NCBI GenBank assembly: GCA_039602395.1
Contig: JBCNJP010000006.1
Span: 55,331,502-55,395,501 of the forward strand
DNA: 64,000 nt
Direction of reading: 5' to 3'
From: Deinandra increscens subsp. villosa
Taxonomy: Eukaryota; Streptophyta; Magnoliopsida; Asterales; Asteraceae
Below the pieces are notes generated by a model. That model was given only the letters and a program-made list of their open reading frames with translations. It had not been told where the DNA came from and did no database searches. Positions 10,383-23,218 of this stretch are shown piece by piece (the first letter of the stretch is position 1; every line of letters starts with the position of its first letter). Both the position numbers and the translations under genes were made by a program.

Positions 10383-10810
10383 TCATCTTCACCGAAGGTA
10401 ACATCCTTCATGTCTAGTTTCACTGAGGCTCAGACAGATCTCTTGGGTACGTCGGATTTGGTTTCCCTTGCGTGCCTTTTAGCTGCAGAATAAGAGGTTC
10501 CACATATATCAGATCCACCAGAAATAAAATAAATTACCTTTGCATCCGGAGATGGAGGTGCTGCCCGTTCAGGATGCCCGCTTGATCTGTCAGCATCTTG
10601 GGTTAGGTCAATGCCCCTGGATTTCGCAGACTGGTCAACGCCCTTGGATTTGTCTTTCTTTCTCCCTAGGAGTTCCTTCAGGAAGCCTTTGCTCAGTAAA
10701 TAACTGATTTCCTTCCGCATAGCTATACAATCCTCGATTACATAGCCAAAGTCCTCATGGTATGCACACCACTTGGACTTATCTTTCCAGGATGCTTGTT
10801 TGTCTGTCTT
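10383..10810 (-). pseudogene. Ty3/gypsy (Tat-like) gag fragment, upstream half of the element at 1-686
   Basis: The minus strand encodes a plant gypsy gag C-terminal segment: WCAYHEDFGYVIEDC, the W/C-x2-H-x8-C block that resembles a knuckle, then MRKEISYLLSKGFLKELL, then a charged stretch leading to the protease. One in-frame stop lies at 10430-10432. The frame then reads on to the ACCTG site and resumes at 686. The upstream end is cut at 10810/10811 by LTR copy B, so the rest of gag should lie beyond that LTR, probably in the sequence gap. The family call is strong; the product is non-functional. Confidence 0.85.
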
Positions 10811-11181
10811 TGTCACACCCCCAAAAATTCCACGCGCAATAACGCGCCGCAGGGAGCGTGACAAACCAGGATCGTTGTCCATTAGTTACACCAAACGACC
10901 AATAATTAATAAAAGGTTGTATATTTTATTAATATATAAATACAGAGTTTTACAAATGCGGAAGCGTAATATGCTGAAAGTATATTATTGTAAAAACACC
11001 GCCACCCAAGGTGACGTGGCTTGTTCAAAGACAATAAAAGGGTTTCGAAGTCTCATGCATGCGTACTCGTGATACTCGAACATCTGCAACCTGAGAATAA
11101 CATGCTAAAAAGTGTCAACACAAAGGTTGGTGAGTTCACAGGTTTATCATTTGAAAAACAGTTCAAGTTCAGTTTACGATC

Positions 11182-11269
11182 GATTGTTCAACAACAATCA
11201 AGTTGAGTTTATGATTGACTATTCAACAATAGTCAAGTTGAGTTTAAGATTGACTGTTCAATAACAGTC
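11182..11269 (-). repeat. Three perfect 18-nt hairpins at 35-bp period
   Basis: GATTGTTCAACAACAATC (11182), GACTATTCAACAATAGTC (11217) and GACTGTTCAATAACAGTC (11252). Each is a 7-bp perfect stem with a 4-nt loop, spaced exactly 35 bp. Stem bases change in pairs between units. Confidence 0.9.
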
Positions 11270-12292
11270 AAGTTGTAAGAGCATAATCACTAATATATAT
11301 CAAATAGCTAGCTAGGCTATATACATGAAACTTCGCACGTTGATGGTCACCGAAGCTAACAGTTGTTTATAGTTTGCAGCTTGTTGTGTTTAGGACGAAT
11401 ATAACACCCGTTCGATATCCAATCGAGTCAGCGCGACTGACCCGGGTGGGGTTTGTCAGACCCAGTAGTACTACAATATATTTCCCGCTATCGTCATTAA
11501 TACTAACGGTACCATAAGAAGGACTTTGTTGTATCAGTGTGCTACAAGTACTTCAAGTGATATATAAAAGTCTAATTATCTCAGTTGTATAAATCATGCA
11601 TGTTAATCTCCCCCAACAGGATTAAAACAGTAAAATGGGGCCGTGAAACTCACCTTAGGTTGCTCAGCAAAGTTTCCAGATAAAACAGTTAATTCAAGTA
11701 GCAAGAACGAGTCTTGTGCAAGCAATCAATCACCTAACGAGCATAAATGTATAAGTGTGTGTTCTATAAACTATCAAGTCTAACGTAAACGATAAAAACG
11801 ATTTATCGTGGAGTTCGGAACAAGTCGAGGATGGCACGTGTGCCAAATCCGAGCGATTATCGAAATAACGCGAGAAATACAATATTTATATCAATATTAT
11901 ATATTTTCTAAGTTCAAAGATTTCAAAAATAAATATATAATATATATATGTAAACCGTTCCAAAATGCTTAGTTGGTACGAAATGACTATATTTATTTAA
12001 TTCTTAAAAAACAATCTAACGAGTCTAAAATAAACTATATATATTATGTATAAACGTGTTAGATTTGCAATGCTACGAGTACTTATTTTGAATTGATAAA
12101 GAAAACTATAATTTATAGCAAATCGTTAATCGAAACCAAGTATTTTATGTTTCAAACCAAAACGACACTTTTCATAAGTTTTCTAGACCATTTTAATAAT
12201 TTACGGGCTTTTAAATATTCCAAGAAAATCATCTTAATCAATTTTAGGTGGTCAAAGCCTTAAATTACAAAAATAAAATGAAACAGATTAAC

Positions 12293-12361
12293 ATGGAGGT
12301 CGCCCAGGTTCGAACCTGTGACCTCCCGCTCATGACACAAGACCCCGGCCACTAGGGCAGA
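12293..12361 (-). ncRNA. tRNA-like module 2 in LTR copy B
   Basis: On the minus strand, CCTAGTGGCCGGGG is box-A-like and AGGTTCGAACCT is a perfect box B with T arm. GGAGGTC and GACCTCC flank the T arm and pair. Confidence 0.6.
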
Positions 12362-12460
12362 TGTTTTGATTGGTTATAAGTCGATCGGAAATGTTTTTAT
12401 GTGGTGATGGAGATCAGAACCAGATTCCATAAGGAGATAATAGAAACAAAAAGAAACATA

Positions 12461-12535
12461 TGGGCCAGGTTTCGAACCTGCGCCCCTTGCGTGTAACCCA
12501 GCGCCCTAACCAGCCGGACCAACCTTGGAACTGGG
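12461..12535 (-). ncRNA. tRNA-like module 1 in LTR copy B
   Basis: On the minus strand, a box-A-like GGCTGGTTAGGGCGC is followed by box B GGTTCGAAACC (forward 12468-12478) with a paired T stem. A run of five T lies about 10 nt downstream (forward A run 12448-12452). Confidence 0.6.
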
Positions 12536-13773
12536 TTTATAACAGAAAACGCAATATATGTAGATTACGGGTCGGGTGTCATCTTCTTCACCCGAACCCT
12601 AGACTCGCCGGAACTTTTTCCGGTCGCCGGAAAACCAAACAAAAACATGAAAGGAGTTCGAAAACATGCGACTAACCTAGAAAAGTGATTACCTTGAATC
12701 GGAGATGAGAATCTGAGGAGCCTTGATGCCGAAACGAACCGAAACACGAACCCGATCCCGAACTTGAACACGAAATCGGAATGAATTTTGTTGCTCCGCT
12801 GGTCGCTACTGTCTCTGCGACCACCGAGGGATGTCAGATATAGCCGATGGTGGTGTAGTGATGCTAGTTGGCCGGAACAAAAAACTTCTCCGGTGGTGAT
12901 GGTTCGCGTCGGGCAGAAGAGGAACGAGAGAAAGGGGAGAGTGTGATTGTGTCCAAATGATTAAAGAGGCTAGATGATTAACTAAATCAAGGAGTAACCG
13001 ATTGTCTTAAATTTGATTTTAAAGGTTGTAGGTTACCGGAACAGAAACGTACGGTTACCCAATTTCATTCAATTCAACTTTGGGCAATTGCAGGAATGGT
13101 CCCTCAAGAACTATAAGATGTGACACAACGTTTGGAACAATTACAAGGGTAACCCTCAATGTTTGGGTTACTAGAAAAGGAGTTTGGGAGTTAGCAAAGT
13201 TAGCCCTTCAAGTTTTATAAAAGCTAACAGTTCTAACGGAGTTAACCTGAAATGTTTTTAACGACGAATATACGAAGAACGTCAACCTATATAGATCGTA
13301 TAACATTTATAAAATGTATAAACCTCATTTTATCCACATGAAATCATAGAATTATAATTCCACAATTATTTTTCTAAAATCACATAAAATCATAATTTAT
13401 CTATATATAATAACTCATCTTAAATACTCATAAGATCATAAAATTTATTTATGTAAATGTATACGAATATCACATAAAATCATAAAACGTCAATCATAGA
13501 ATTTAATTCCCCCATTATTTATTTAAGTTATAACATATATTCTTAAAGTCTCATAAAATTATGGCTAAGGGTTATAATTATATACTTTAATGTTTACATA
13601 AAATCATAACTTTAAATCTATGACTTATATATATTTAAGTCACATAAAGCCATGAATAATAGCTTGTAATTAAATCATTAGGTTACATAAAAATCATAAA
13701 TATGATTGAGATCATATATACATATGTGTATATATTACTTAAAAGGATATATATATAAATATATCACACAAAA

Positions 13774-14273
13774 NNNNNNNNNNNNNNNNNNNNNNNNNNN
13801 NNNNNNNNNNNNNNNNNNNNNNNNNNNNNNNNNNNNNNNNNNNNNNNNNNNNNNNNNNNNNNNNNNNNNNNNNNNNNNNNNNNNNNNNNNNNNNNNNNNN
13901 NNNNNNNNNNNNNNNNNNNNNNNNNNNNNNNNNNNNNNNNNNNNNNNNNNNNNNNNNNNNNNNNNNNNNNNNNNNNNNNNNNNNNNNNNNNNNNNNNNNN
14001 NNNNNNNNNNNNNNNNNNNNNNNNNNNNNNNNNNNNNNNNNNNNNNNNNNNNNNNNNNNNNNNNNNNNNNNNNNNNNNNNNNNNNNNNNNNNNNNNNNNN
14101 NNNNNNNNNNNNNNNNNNNNNNNNNNNNNNNNNNNNNNNNNNNNNNNNNNNNNNNNNNNNNNNNNNNNNNNNNNNNNNNNNNNNNNNNNNNNNNNNNNNN
14201 NNNNNNNNNNNNNNNNNNNNNNNNNNNNNNNNNNNNNNNNNNNNNNNNNNNNNNNNNNNNNNNNNNNNNNNNN
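13774..14273. other. Assembly gap (500 N)
   Basis: Exactly 500 N, so the size is nominal. It should contain the end of LTR copy B, the first roughly 20 bases of LTR copy C, and probably flanking gypsy and chromovirus sequence. Confidence 0.99.
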
Positions 14274-15742
14274 TCCCATGCGCGATAACGCGCCGCATGG
14301 AGCGTGACAAACCAGGATCGCCGTCCATTAATTACACCAAACGACCAATAATTAATAAAAACGTTTCATATTCCATTAAAATATAAAATTTAGAGTTTTA
14401 CAAATGCGGAAGCGTAATTACAATAAAGGTACTTATGTAAAATCTTTGTCACCCAAAGTAACGTGGCTTGTTCAAAGACATTAAAAGTGTTTCAAGACTC
14501 ATGTATACGTACTCGTGATACTCGAACATCCGCAACCTGAGAAATAACATGCTAAAAAGTGTCAACACAAAGGTTGGTGAGTTCACAGGTTTATCAGTTC
14601 AAAAACAGTTCCAGTTAATGTAAATCGACTGTTCAATAACAGTCCCAGTTCAGTGTAAATCAACTGTTCCTCGATAGTTCAAGTTTAAGTTCAAGGTTGA
14701 CTGTTCAACAACAGTTCAAGTTCATGTTCAAGTTTAGTTTAAAATCCAAATAATATATCAATAGCTAGCTAGGCTATTTTCAAGAAATCAGTGCACGTTT
14801 GACTAGATAAACTAGCTATCCAGTTACTGAAGCTCGACAAGTTCAATTGTGCCTCGTTAAGACTAAGAAGTATATAACACCCGTTCGATATCCAATCGAG
14901 TCAGCGCGAATGACCCGGGTGGGGCTTGTCAGGCCCAGTAGATCTACCAAATAAGTTTCCGCTGATGTCACATTGACAGTAACTCTAAAAGTGAGGACTT
15001 TATCATAAGTGTGCCACTATCATTCAGGTGATATAAATATCTAACAGTTCAAGTGTTTGCATGTTAATCTCCCCCAACAGGATTAAAATAGGTAAAAGGG
15101 GCCGTGAAACTCACCTTCGGGTGCACAGCAATTCCAAATAAATAATAACAGCAAGTAGCAACTAGCAGGTCTTGTGTACTCTACCAAACACCTAACGAGT
15201 ATACATAAGTAAGTGTGTGTTCGACTAAAAAGACTAAGTCTAACGTAAACGACGAAAACGAATGATTGTGAAGTTCAGAACAAGTTGAGGATGACACGCT
15301 TGCAAATCTGAGCGATTATCGAAATGACATGAAAAATATATTATATACGAATAGTATATATATTTTCTAAATTCAAATATCAAAATAAATATATTTATAT
15401 AATATATATAAACCAAATGCGTAAGGCAACGTTAATAATGAGTTTATAAACAGAGTTACATATATCTATATAACAATAATCTCACTTGTCTCAGTAGACC
15501 AAATATATATAACAGTATATTATACCACGATGTATAATCATCAAGAATTTTAAAACTATCATTTAGATTAACCCGCATCACAAAAACGTTTAAATTGCAC
15601 TTTGAATCCAAACGATAATATTTATAGTTTTCTAAACCATTATCCAGTCTACAGGTTTTATAAATTTACTAAGGGATCATTTTGATGCAAGTTTCTAATT
15701 CACAAAGGTCAAAACCACAAAAACAAGCAAAAAGAAATAAAT

Positions 15743-15815
15743 GTGGAGGTCAAGATTCGAACCCATGACCAACAAGTTCAATACAAAGGCACACACCACT
15801 AGGACAACTCTTCTG
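15743..15815 (-). ncRNA. tRNA-like module 2 in LTR copy C
   Basis: On the minus strand, CCTAGTGGTGTGTG serves as box A and GGGTTCGAATCTT as box B. GGTCA and TGACC flank the T arm. Repeated almost exactly at 24509-24581. Confidence 0.55.
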
Positions 15816-15898
15816 TTGGATAGTTTAGCGCATGGAAATAAATTTAACTACCAGTGGCGGCCAGACCGAATTTTAAAGAAAAAACAAGACAAAGAATG

Positions 15899-15966
15899 GA
15901 GGAACCGGGTGTTGAACCCGTGACCTCATCTATAACATGCGCGACCCTTAGCCACTAGGATAGCTC
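15899..15966 (-). ncRNA. tRNA-like module 1 in LTR copy C
   Basis: On the minus strand, TCCTAGTGGCTAAGGG (box A like) and CGGGTTCAACACCCG (box B with a perfect stem). Repeated at 24665-24732. Confidence 0.55.
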
Positions 15967-16965
15967 CGCGTTTCTGTTCGTAAACGGATCTCATTACTTT
16001 TATCTATCAGCAGTAACCGTGTCTTCTTCTTCCTCTTGAACTCCGGTGGCCGGAGTTTTATTCCGGTCACCGGAAAAACGCAAAAACTAAACCGAGTGCA
16101 TGAAATGAAGCGCAATACATGAAAGAATCGTTACCTCAAGTTGGAGATGAATGATTGCACGATTTCGCCGCCGAGAACGAACCCGAACCACGGACGCAAA
16201 CATCGAACACGATCACGAAACTCGACTTTGGTTGCTCCTAGTTGCTCGGCTGTGGATGGTGGTTGCAAACAGTATTCGTACGGTGGTAGATGGTGGTGAA
16301 ACAGTGGTGTTTGGCCGGAAAAACTTAACTCCGGCGAGTAGTTTTTTTTTTTTCCCTTTGCGTCACAGGGATGAACGAGAGGAAGACATGCTTGATTGTG
16401 GTGAACAAATGATAACTCCCCTCATTTGATGCAACTTGATGGAGGATTAATTGGAAACCGACGAGGGTATGATGATCGGTCTCCAAATCGATCGTCGTAC
16501 ATAATTTCCCCAATTCAATGACATTAATTTAACTTTTATTTAATTGCAAGATTAGTCCCTCGTTAACTTACAACTTAGGAAGACAGGTTTGGGTAATAAC
16601 AATTTCAGTCCCTCCATGTTTTGTTTGTTTAAAAGAATAGTTTTGGAATTGGCAACTCTGGTCCCTCAAGGTTATAAAATTAAACGACATCTAACGGAGG
16701 ATACTCTAACGGTTCTAACGGGAATAAGTCAAAATATATTTTTCGTAACGTTTACGAAATGTCAACTTTAGATATCTACATAAAATTATAAATAGTAACT
16801 CATAATTATTTATTTTAAATACACATAAATCATAAGTTCAAATCTATAACTTATATATATTTAAGTCACATAAAATCATGAATAATAACTTGTCATTAAA
16901 TCTTGAAGTTACATAAAATCATAAATATAATTCTATGATTTATATAGTTATATTCACATAAAATC

Positions 16966-17008
<43 letters not shown>

Positions 17009-17333
17009 CTAAAAGTATTACATGAAATCATAGGATATATATATATATATATATATATCACAAAATCATAGGTTTAATTGTCACATAAAATGAAATAACG
17101 TTCATATGAAATCATAACGTATGATTTACATAAAACCACAGAAGAAGAATACCAAGCATCTAGACTTAAGTGCATGCTCGTATCGTGATGATTACACAAA
17201 CCCTAATTGTTATCAGTTAATCATATAAATGTTCACACAACATTTATATTAGTTAAAGTAAATGTTCTCACGACATTTATGTTAGTTTAAGTTTATTTAA
17301 ATCAGGAAAGACTTGAAAAGACGGATTGTCACA

Positions 17334-20300
17334 TTATCCCCTTGTTGAAGAATTTTCGTCCCGAAAATTGAATAACGTGGTTAACAAGTTGGTCACAAAA
17401 GAAAGAAAATTTTCTAAGTCGTCACATTATCCCCTTGTTCAAAGAATTTTCGTCCCGAAAATTTAGATCAGTGACAATTGTTTGAAAAGTCGAATTGATA
17501 GTAACGTATCGAAAGAATTCAGGGTTCCCACTACCAAAGGAGTGATGGATGCTATGATCAAGAATGCGTACCCGATGTTGAGAATATGCCAAACGTTTAG
17601 ATGATTCCAAAAGAAATTCTAGTCGAAATTATAGAATGTGATTTTCCTATCAAACGTTCTCCTATGAGAAGACTCGAACAACCGCATACCTGGAATCATG
17701 TTGAGTGGCAAGGCCGAAGAGGGTGACATGATACATAAGTATCCGAGATCAAAATTTCAATATGAATAAGAACCATAATACGTCCGAGTAGCCTTCAGCC
17801 CTTGTACCCAATGTTGGGACGACATTTATGTTAGTTAAGGAAAGCCCTTGTACCCATTTCGTGTCTGCTTTCAGTTAGGGTGTTCACATTTACCAATAAC
17901 CCAGGTGAATCGGAGAGAAGAGAATTTGAGTATGTGAGAAAACTGTGTGTGCATCAAGTCAATCAGCGTTTGATAAACCCATTGTCTAACAAAAATGTAA
18001 AAGGCTGATCTTACCTACCAATTAGCAATTAGCATATAATTACACAAGACTGATCAAGTTAACATGAGGACCCATTGATTTATTTAGTACTTTTATGACC
18101 AATTAAGTTTCACATGATTCATAATAACATTGAAATTCACATTTCATGCAATAACGGTTCAAATAGCATACGAGTCTCTACGAATGTTTCTTTTAAAGGT
18201 TTATGCAGTCAAAGCGTACTAGCATGCAATCTATCATGAAGGTTTTACCATACCACACATACAATTGTCCCAACACCTTATATACTAACACAAAACCCAA
18301 GCATGGCATATAATCTCTAGCATATAAGTTCATAAACTAACCAACACAACCCATACGGTGCAAAGTTGACAGGGCAACTTCACACAGTCTTGTCATTCCC
18401 ACCGAAGTAGGAGACTTAGGACCTTGTATGGTGTATGGTTTTCATACTCAATCAAGTTAATACATTCAAAACATGTCATTTTCTGGTTCCTAACACGTTT
18501 CATACACATAACTAATCATGCAGTTCTATGTAGCTTATGTTTAAACCAGCACTTCAATAATTAATCAGTTTCTATTCCCTAAACATAGGATTAGATTCTC
18601 AAATTTAGCATGCATAAACACATATGTTTTGTAAACATTTCTCATGAGAAGGTCAGAAGAAACAAACTATTTATCGTAGTTAAAATGGTTCAACAGTTGC
18701 TCACATATACTAAAATATAACTGGCAACATGCTGGTTTTGTGACAAAAGGACTGAGGTCCAATGAGAAATCCAATCAAGAGCTCACAACCATTTAAAAGG
18801 TAACATAGCACTTTGTTTTAGAAAATAATTACTAAATTATGTTAAGAACTTTTCATGAAATAACATAGAAAATTAGGTTCAAATTCAAGTTGGAGTTTAG
18901 TACAACATATCATTATGCATATTACCTTGCTATAGAATCCAAAAATAAGTGTGAAAGTTCAACAAAACAAAGTGTAAACTATGAGGTACCGAATATCGAA
19001 AGGTGCTCATCAAGCATGAGAATAGCAAATTTAAGATGAAGAGCGCCAACGGCTTAGTTCGTGAATTCTAGTAAGCGATCAGATAGCCAGCTTATGATAG
19101 CCGGGCTATACATTCCAAGAATGACATGTGAGTTTAAACTGGGACTGGTAAAGATACCAGTAGGGAGGGTGCAAATAATGTAATGGATAGTATAAAATTC
19201 GGAGACAGATATATATGTGCTTGACAGGATTTGGCAAGGAATTTTGCATAAACCGATATCGAAATGAACGTGTCAACGGTTATACAATCCAATAGAGTAA
19301 ACGTCTCGTTAGGGAAATCTTCATTGTTTAAGCTCACCGGCATGCCCAGTCTCCTTGATGTCCTTTCGCTTCATGCGTCTTGATTCCTTTCTTGTCAAAA
19401 CATCAATTCAAATGGTTTTCAAAAGTAAGATAAAGCACAAAGGTGTTATAAAAGGGTGCAAGCGAAACACAAAACACCAGGATGTTCAAAAGTGGCTTTG
19501 GCTTGGGTTGCCTGTATATGCAATTTTGCTAGGGTTCAGTGCAAGTTTACCGCGAGCCAAAAGATCAAATCGGGTGTTCCATAGAAAAAGAATCAGGGTA
19601 TCACCTTGGTGAATACCAGAGAGTTTATAAAAACAAATCAGTCGACCCATAAGTAGTGTCCCTTAAACGAAATTCGATCTACTTCTTAACACATACTTCT
19701 ATAAGTTGGAGTAGTTCATTCTATCATGCAGTTTTCATTCGTAAAAGGAAAAATCTCTGGTTTTTAAAACGTTGGTGTTCGTCTGAGTCAGAACTCACGT
19801 AGAAGAGTTAAAAAAAAACATGGAGTTTGATTATTTCGGACATGTCTCTTTTGGTAGAAATACGTAAGGGATATCTGTAATCTCGGATAAAGTAGCATTA
19901 AACAGTTTTGTCGAGGACCTAGTCCCGTTAGGTGGCGTTTCTCAAGATGAGGCTCTATGTATGACTCTAAAGTCAATCCTTGGTCCGGTACTGGTCCCAT
20001 ATTCAACGTGCCACTAATGTTTATATATAGGGTGTACCGCAGCTAACCCACCACACTACCAGCACCTTGAAAGTGTACCAACAACTTACTATTACTAGCT
20101 ATCAGTCAACCACACTGGATATTTTCATTGGAAATATAGGACTTCAAGTTTTTCCCATACGCTTGAATGTAAAAGGGACGAGAGATTAAAACCTCAATAT
20201 GTTGTACAAACAGAAGGTGTAGGTATTTCCATTCACAAGACTGGTAGGATGCGTAGAGTTTGTCATTCTAGTGAAGATCATCGAGAGTTTGGCACGTGCA

Positions 20301-22544
20301 ACGAAAATATCATAAAGCTTTAGATTTCAAGAAGATCCAGGTTTAAGTAGGCCACAAGGTTTAAGTTCAAATCGGGTTCATCAATGAAAGTTTCCTAAAT
20401 GGATGTTGAGGATCCGTATACCAGAAGTTTGTCTGTAGTTGTAATGATAGGAGCGTTAATAATGTACAAAATGTACGGATAACTTGGGGTACTCAATGTG
20501 TAAGAAGGGTAAGTATAGATTGATCGCACAGTTAGCTATCGATAACAAGAAGTTCACGCTCGATGGGTGCCAATAGAGTTTCCATATAAGGCTTGGTATT
20601 GTTACTGCGATTTAAGCACAATGTAGTCTCATCATCAATGGTGTTAACTAGTAGAAAGCCTAACCAAAAGTGTAACACCCTTCGGTTCAAAGCTTAGAAG
20701 CTTATCCAGGACATAAAGGGTTGCCAAGAACGGGAATCAGAAATTGCCGGTTGCTAAATCATGAAAGGTTGAATTATGCAAACAAAAATCGATAGTTCAG
20801 GCTCAGGAGATCAATCGGAACAGTCCTTACGTTAAAGTTGGGAGTCATTAGTTTGATAGTCAGGAAGGATTCTCACTAACATTAGCCACAGTAGAGATAA
20901 ATATACTTGCGGTGTGGTAGTAAGTTTGTACAACCGTGTCGATGTTGTTGGCAACAGGTATTGGTTTACACAAGATAATCACGGAAATATGAATATTCAG
21001 AGGGAAAGTTCACAAGAGTTTTTAGCCAAAAAAAAAAAATATATGCACCAATGCCCATGGTATATGATTTATCCAATTCGTTCATCTAGCGTTGTCTAGG
21101 CATCCTTCCAGTGAATGTATGTCAAAGTTATCTCGCAATCGTAAAGTTCCAGGGATTGATATGGTCTGTGAGATCGTAAAAATAGAATTATGATTCAGGA
21201 TGAGTTCAAACCGGTCAAGGGTTTCTTTGAGAGTGTTCGTAGTTAGGGAAGACTGGTCATCGAAATACACGTGTGTGACGGTGTCCTTCCAGGACCAACT
21301 TTCATAATATGCTTCAAAAGGGTTCACGTATGGATTAGAATCCAATAGTAAAGGGGCAAAGTCAGGTGCGATAGCGTTTTCAAAGATAGATGACTTTGAT
21401 CATTCGGTTGAGTTCAACATGTTCAACATTCAATACCACGAGAAAAAAAAGTTACAGGAATTTGGTCCCAATACGACAATTGGCTTGCCTAGTAAGATTC
21501 TCCCAGGATTTCCATATACTGCAAATTACATTTACGTGTGCACCCGTAACTGTGATTTACTTTTTATGATCACCCTAGTTCCTCTTACTTCAGCTACCAA
21601 GTATGGTGTGGTCACTAACACATGGTTATCTTGACCAGAATTTGGTAATAAGACAAGTTTTCGAGAATAGAATGCTCACTCAGATTGGAATGACCCACCC
21701 GAAGCGAGTCACCCAGAAATTTAGCTCAATAGGATCTGAGTAGGGTTTATCACAATGAATCTAGCTTAGCTCGAAGTTAGAGAATAATTATCACACATAT
21801 TGGCGTGATCGCAATCCGATACACAAGAGGGAATTTCAGTCAACCCGCATCAGGTTTCATTGGGGTTATAAGAATTGTACTCCAGTTGTATTATTTCAAC
21901 GCACAACGCGATAAAATCGAGAAGGGAAAGATAATAAGAGATCACAGCAATTGTGAAGACAATCAGGATAACGAAAGTTGATATAAGTGCCCCATAGGCA
22001 ACTACTTGTATTCATACCCTGCTAACTCTAGTGAAGCTAGATAATCGCGCTACTAGCACATCGAGTTAACATTTCCTGAACGGATGAGTTTAGAAATATA
22101 CGTAAGGCAGGTATAACAAGAACCTCCTAAGCTAAGATAGAGGTTTAAGGATAAGAAGATGTATTACACCACCTTCCCTATGCAGCATACATCCGTTGTA
22201 TGGGTACTACGCCCAGTTGTTCAATCCGGAATAATCCCGAGTAGCAATCAGCTCGTCAAAAGTGAAGATGTGTTCCTCTAATCTGATTCGACGTCTCATC
22301 GTCCATAGTTGTTAACCAAGACGTACACGACTCAGAGTGGTCAATGGAAATGACTCAGGACCAACCGGCTCCTCGTCAGTGAGTATAAGGGGATTCGATG
22401 ATGTAAACGACTTATCGTAAACCAGGTGCGTGTAGGAGTGAGTATCACGATGCATGAGAAAAATGTTTAAGTGCAACTAATGCAAAACAGTTACAGTCTA
22501 AGACGAATCTTAGTTCGCTGTAACCAATGGCTCTGATACCAATC
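17334..22544 (-). other. Non-coding interior of the LARD-like element
   Basis: Over 5 kb with no ORF that looks like a retroelement protein in either strand; the frames seen are short and unrelated. At the left end the polypurine and TTTTCGGGACGAAAATTC segment is present twice (17334-17372 and 17425-17463); that motif marks the 3-prime end of many gypsy chromovirus elements, so a gypsy ancestry is inferred. The right end is the primer site. I see no tandem repeats of note inside. Confidence 0.75.
22529..22541 (-). other. Primer binding site for initiator tRNA-Met
   Basis: The minus strand reads TGGTATCAGAGCC, a perfect match to the plant initiator tRNA-Met primer site, three bases inside LTR copy D. 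Confidence 0.93.
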
Positions 22545-22747
22545 TGTCACACCCCCAAAAATCCCATGCGCGATAACGCGCCGCATGGAGCGTGACAAAC
22601 CAGGATCGCCGTCCATTAATTACACCAAACGACCAATAATTAATAAAAACGTTTCATATTCCATTAAAATATATGAATTTAGAGTTTTACAAATGCGGAA
22701 GCGTAATTACAATAAAGGTACTTATGTAAAATCTTTGTCACCCAAAG

Positions 22748-23218
22748 TGTAGGTCCTGAAAAACTCCTGAACACGATATTTTAATCACAAACGAGTGCGG
22801 AATCCTCGTTTATGATTGATTCAAGATAGAGAAGAGAAGAAACACGAAGAATACGATGATTAAACGTTAAAAACTTGATCCTTTGCACACAAGAAAACTT
22901 GTCGGGTACAAATACAGAATCGTAAACGTGATCCTCTCGGGTTTACGATCGTAATCACTCTGTGATCGTAAACACTCTTGGGCAGCTCCTCTCAATCGTA
23001 AATAGCCAACATCAAATAAGGAGGTCAAGTGGTCTATATATAGACCACCATTGGGTTTACTATTGGGCCCCTTTTGGATCATAAACCCAATAGTAAACCC
23101 AAGCCCAATCATAAACTAGCCTAAATACAATAACCAAACTAGCCTATGATTCTAATGAAACCCTCTAAGCCTAGCTGAAACTATTTAATATTACAAGCCT
23201 CATAATCTAGCCTCAACA
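22748..23218 (-). mobile_element. Solo LTR related to the gag-only element, inside LTR copy D
   Basis: The minus strand begins TGTTGAGGCTAGATTATGAG like the LTRs at 692 and 9929 and ends GACCTACA. It is flanked by the perfect duplication CAAAG (22743-22747 and 23219-23223). The empty site is seen in copy C (CACCCAAAGTAACG). At 471 bp it is a diverged relative, not a copy, of the 449-bp LTR. Confidence 0.92.

Larger units (their letters stand above)
10811..13773 (-). mobile_element. LTR copy B of the tRNA-module family (truncated by gap)
   Basis: Starts TGTCACACCCCC, the reverse complement of the GGGGTGTGACA end, and runs in the minus orientation until the N run. It carries the three 35-bp-spaced hairpins (11182-11269), both tRNA-like modules (12293-12361 and 12461-12535) and an AT-rich tract of CATAAAATCATAA words (13310-13710). 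It interrupts the gypsy gag. Whether it is a solo LTR cannot be judged because its far end is in the gap. Confidence 0.85.
14274..17333 (-). repeat. LTR copy C (3-prime LTR of the LARD-like element)
   Basis: Ends TTGTCACA at 17333. It contains a three-hairpin array near 14620-14720, tRNA-like modules at 15743-15815 and 15899-15966, an AT-rich CATAAAATCATAA array (about 16780-17120) and two (AT)n tracts near 16970-17060. Confidence 0.9.

Noticed and set aside
13706..14386. Long frames crossing the N runs (also 31314-31928 and 47237-47956)
   Set aside because: They are open only because N cannot encode a stop.
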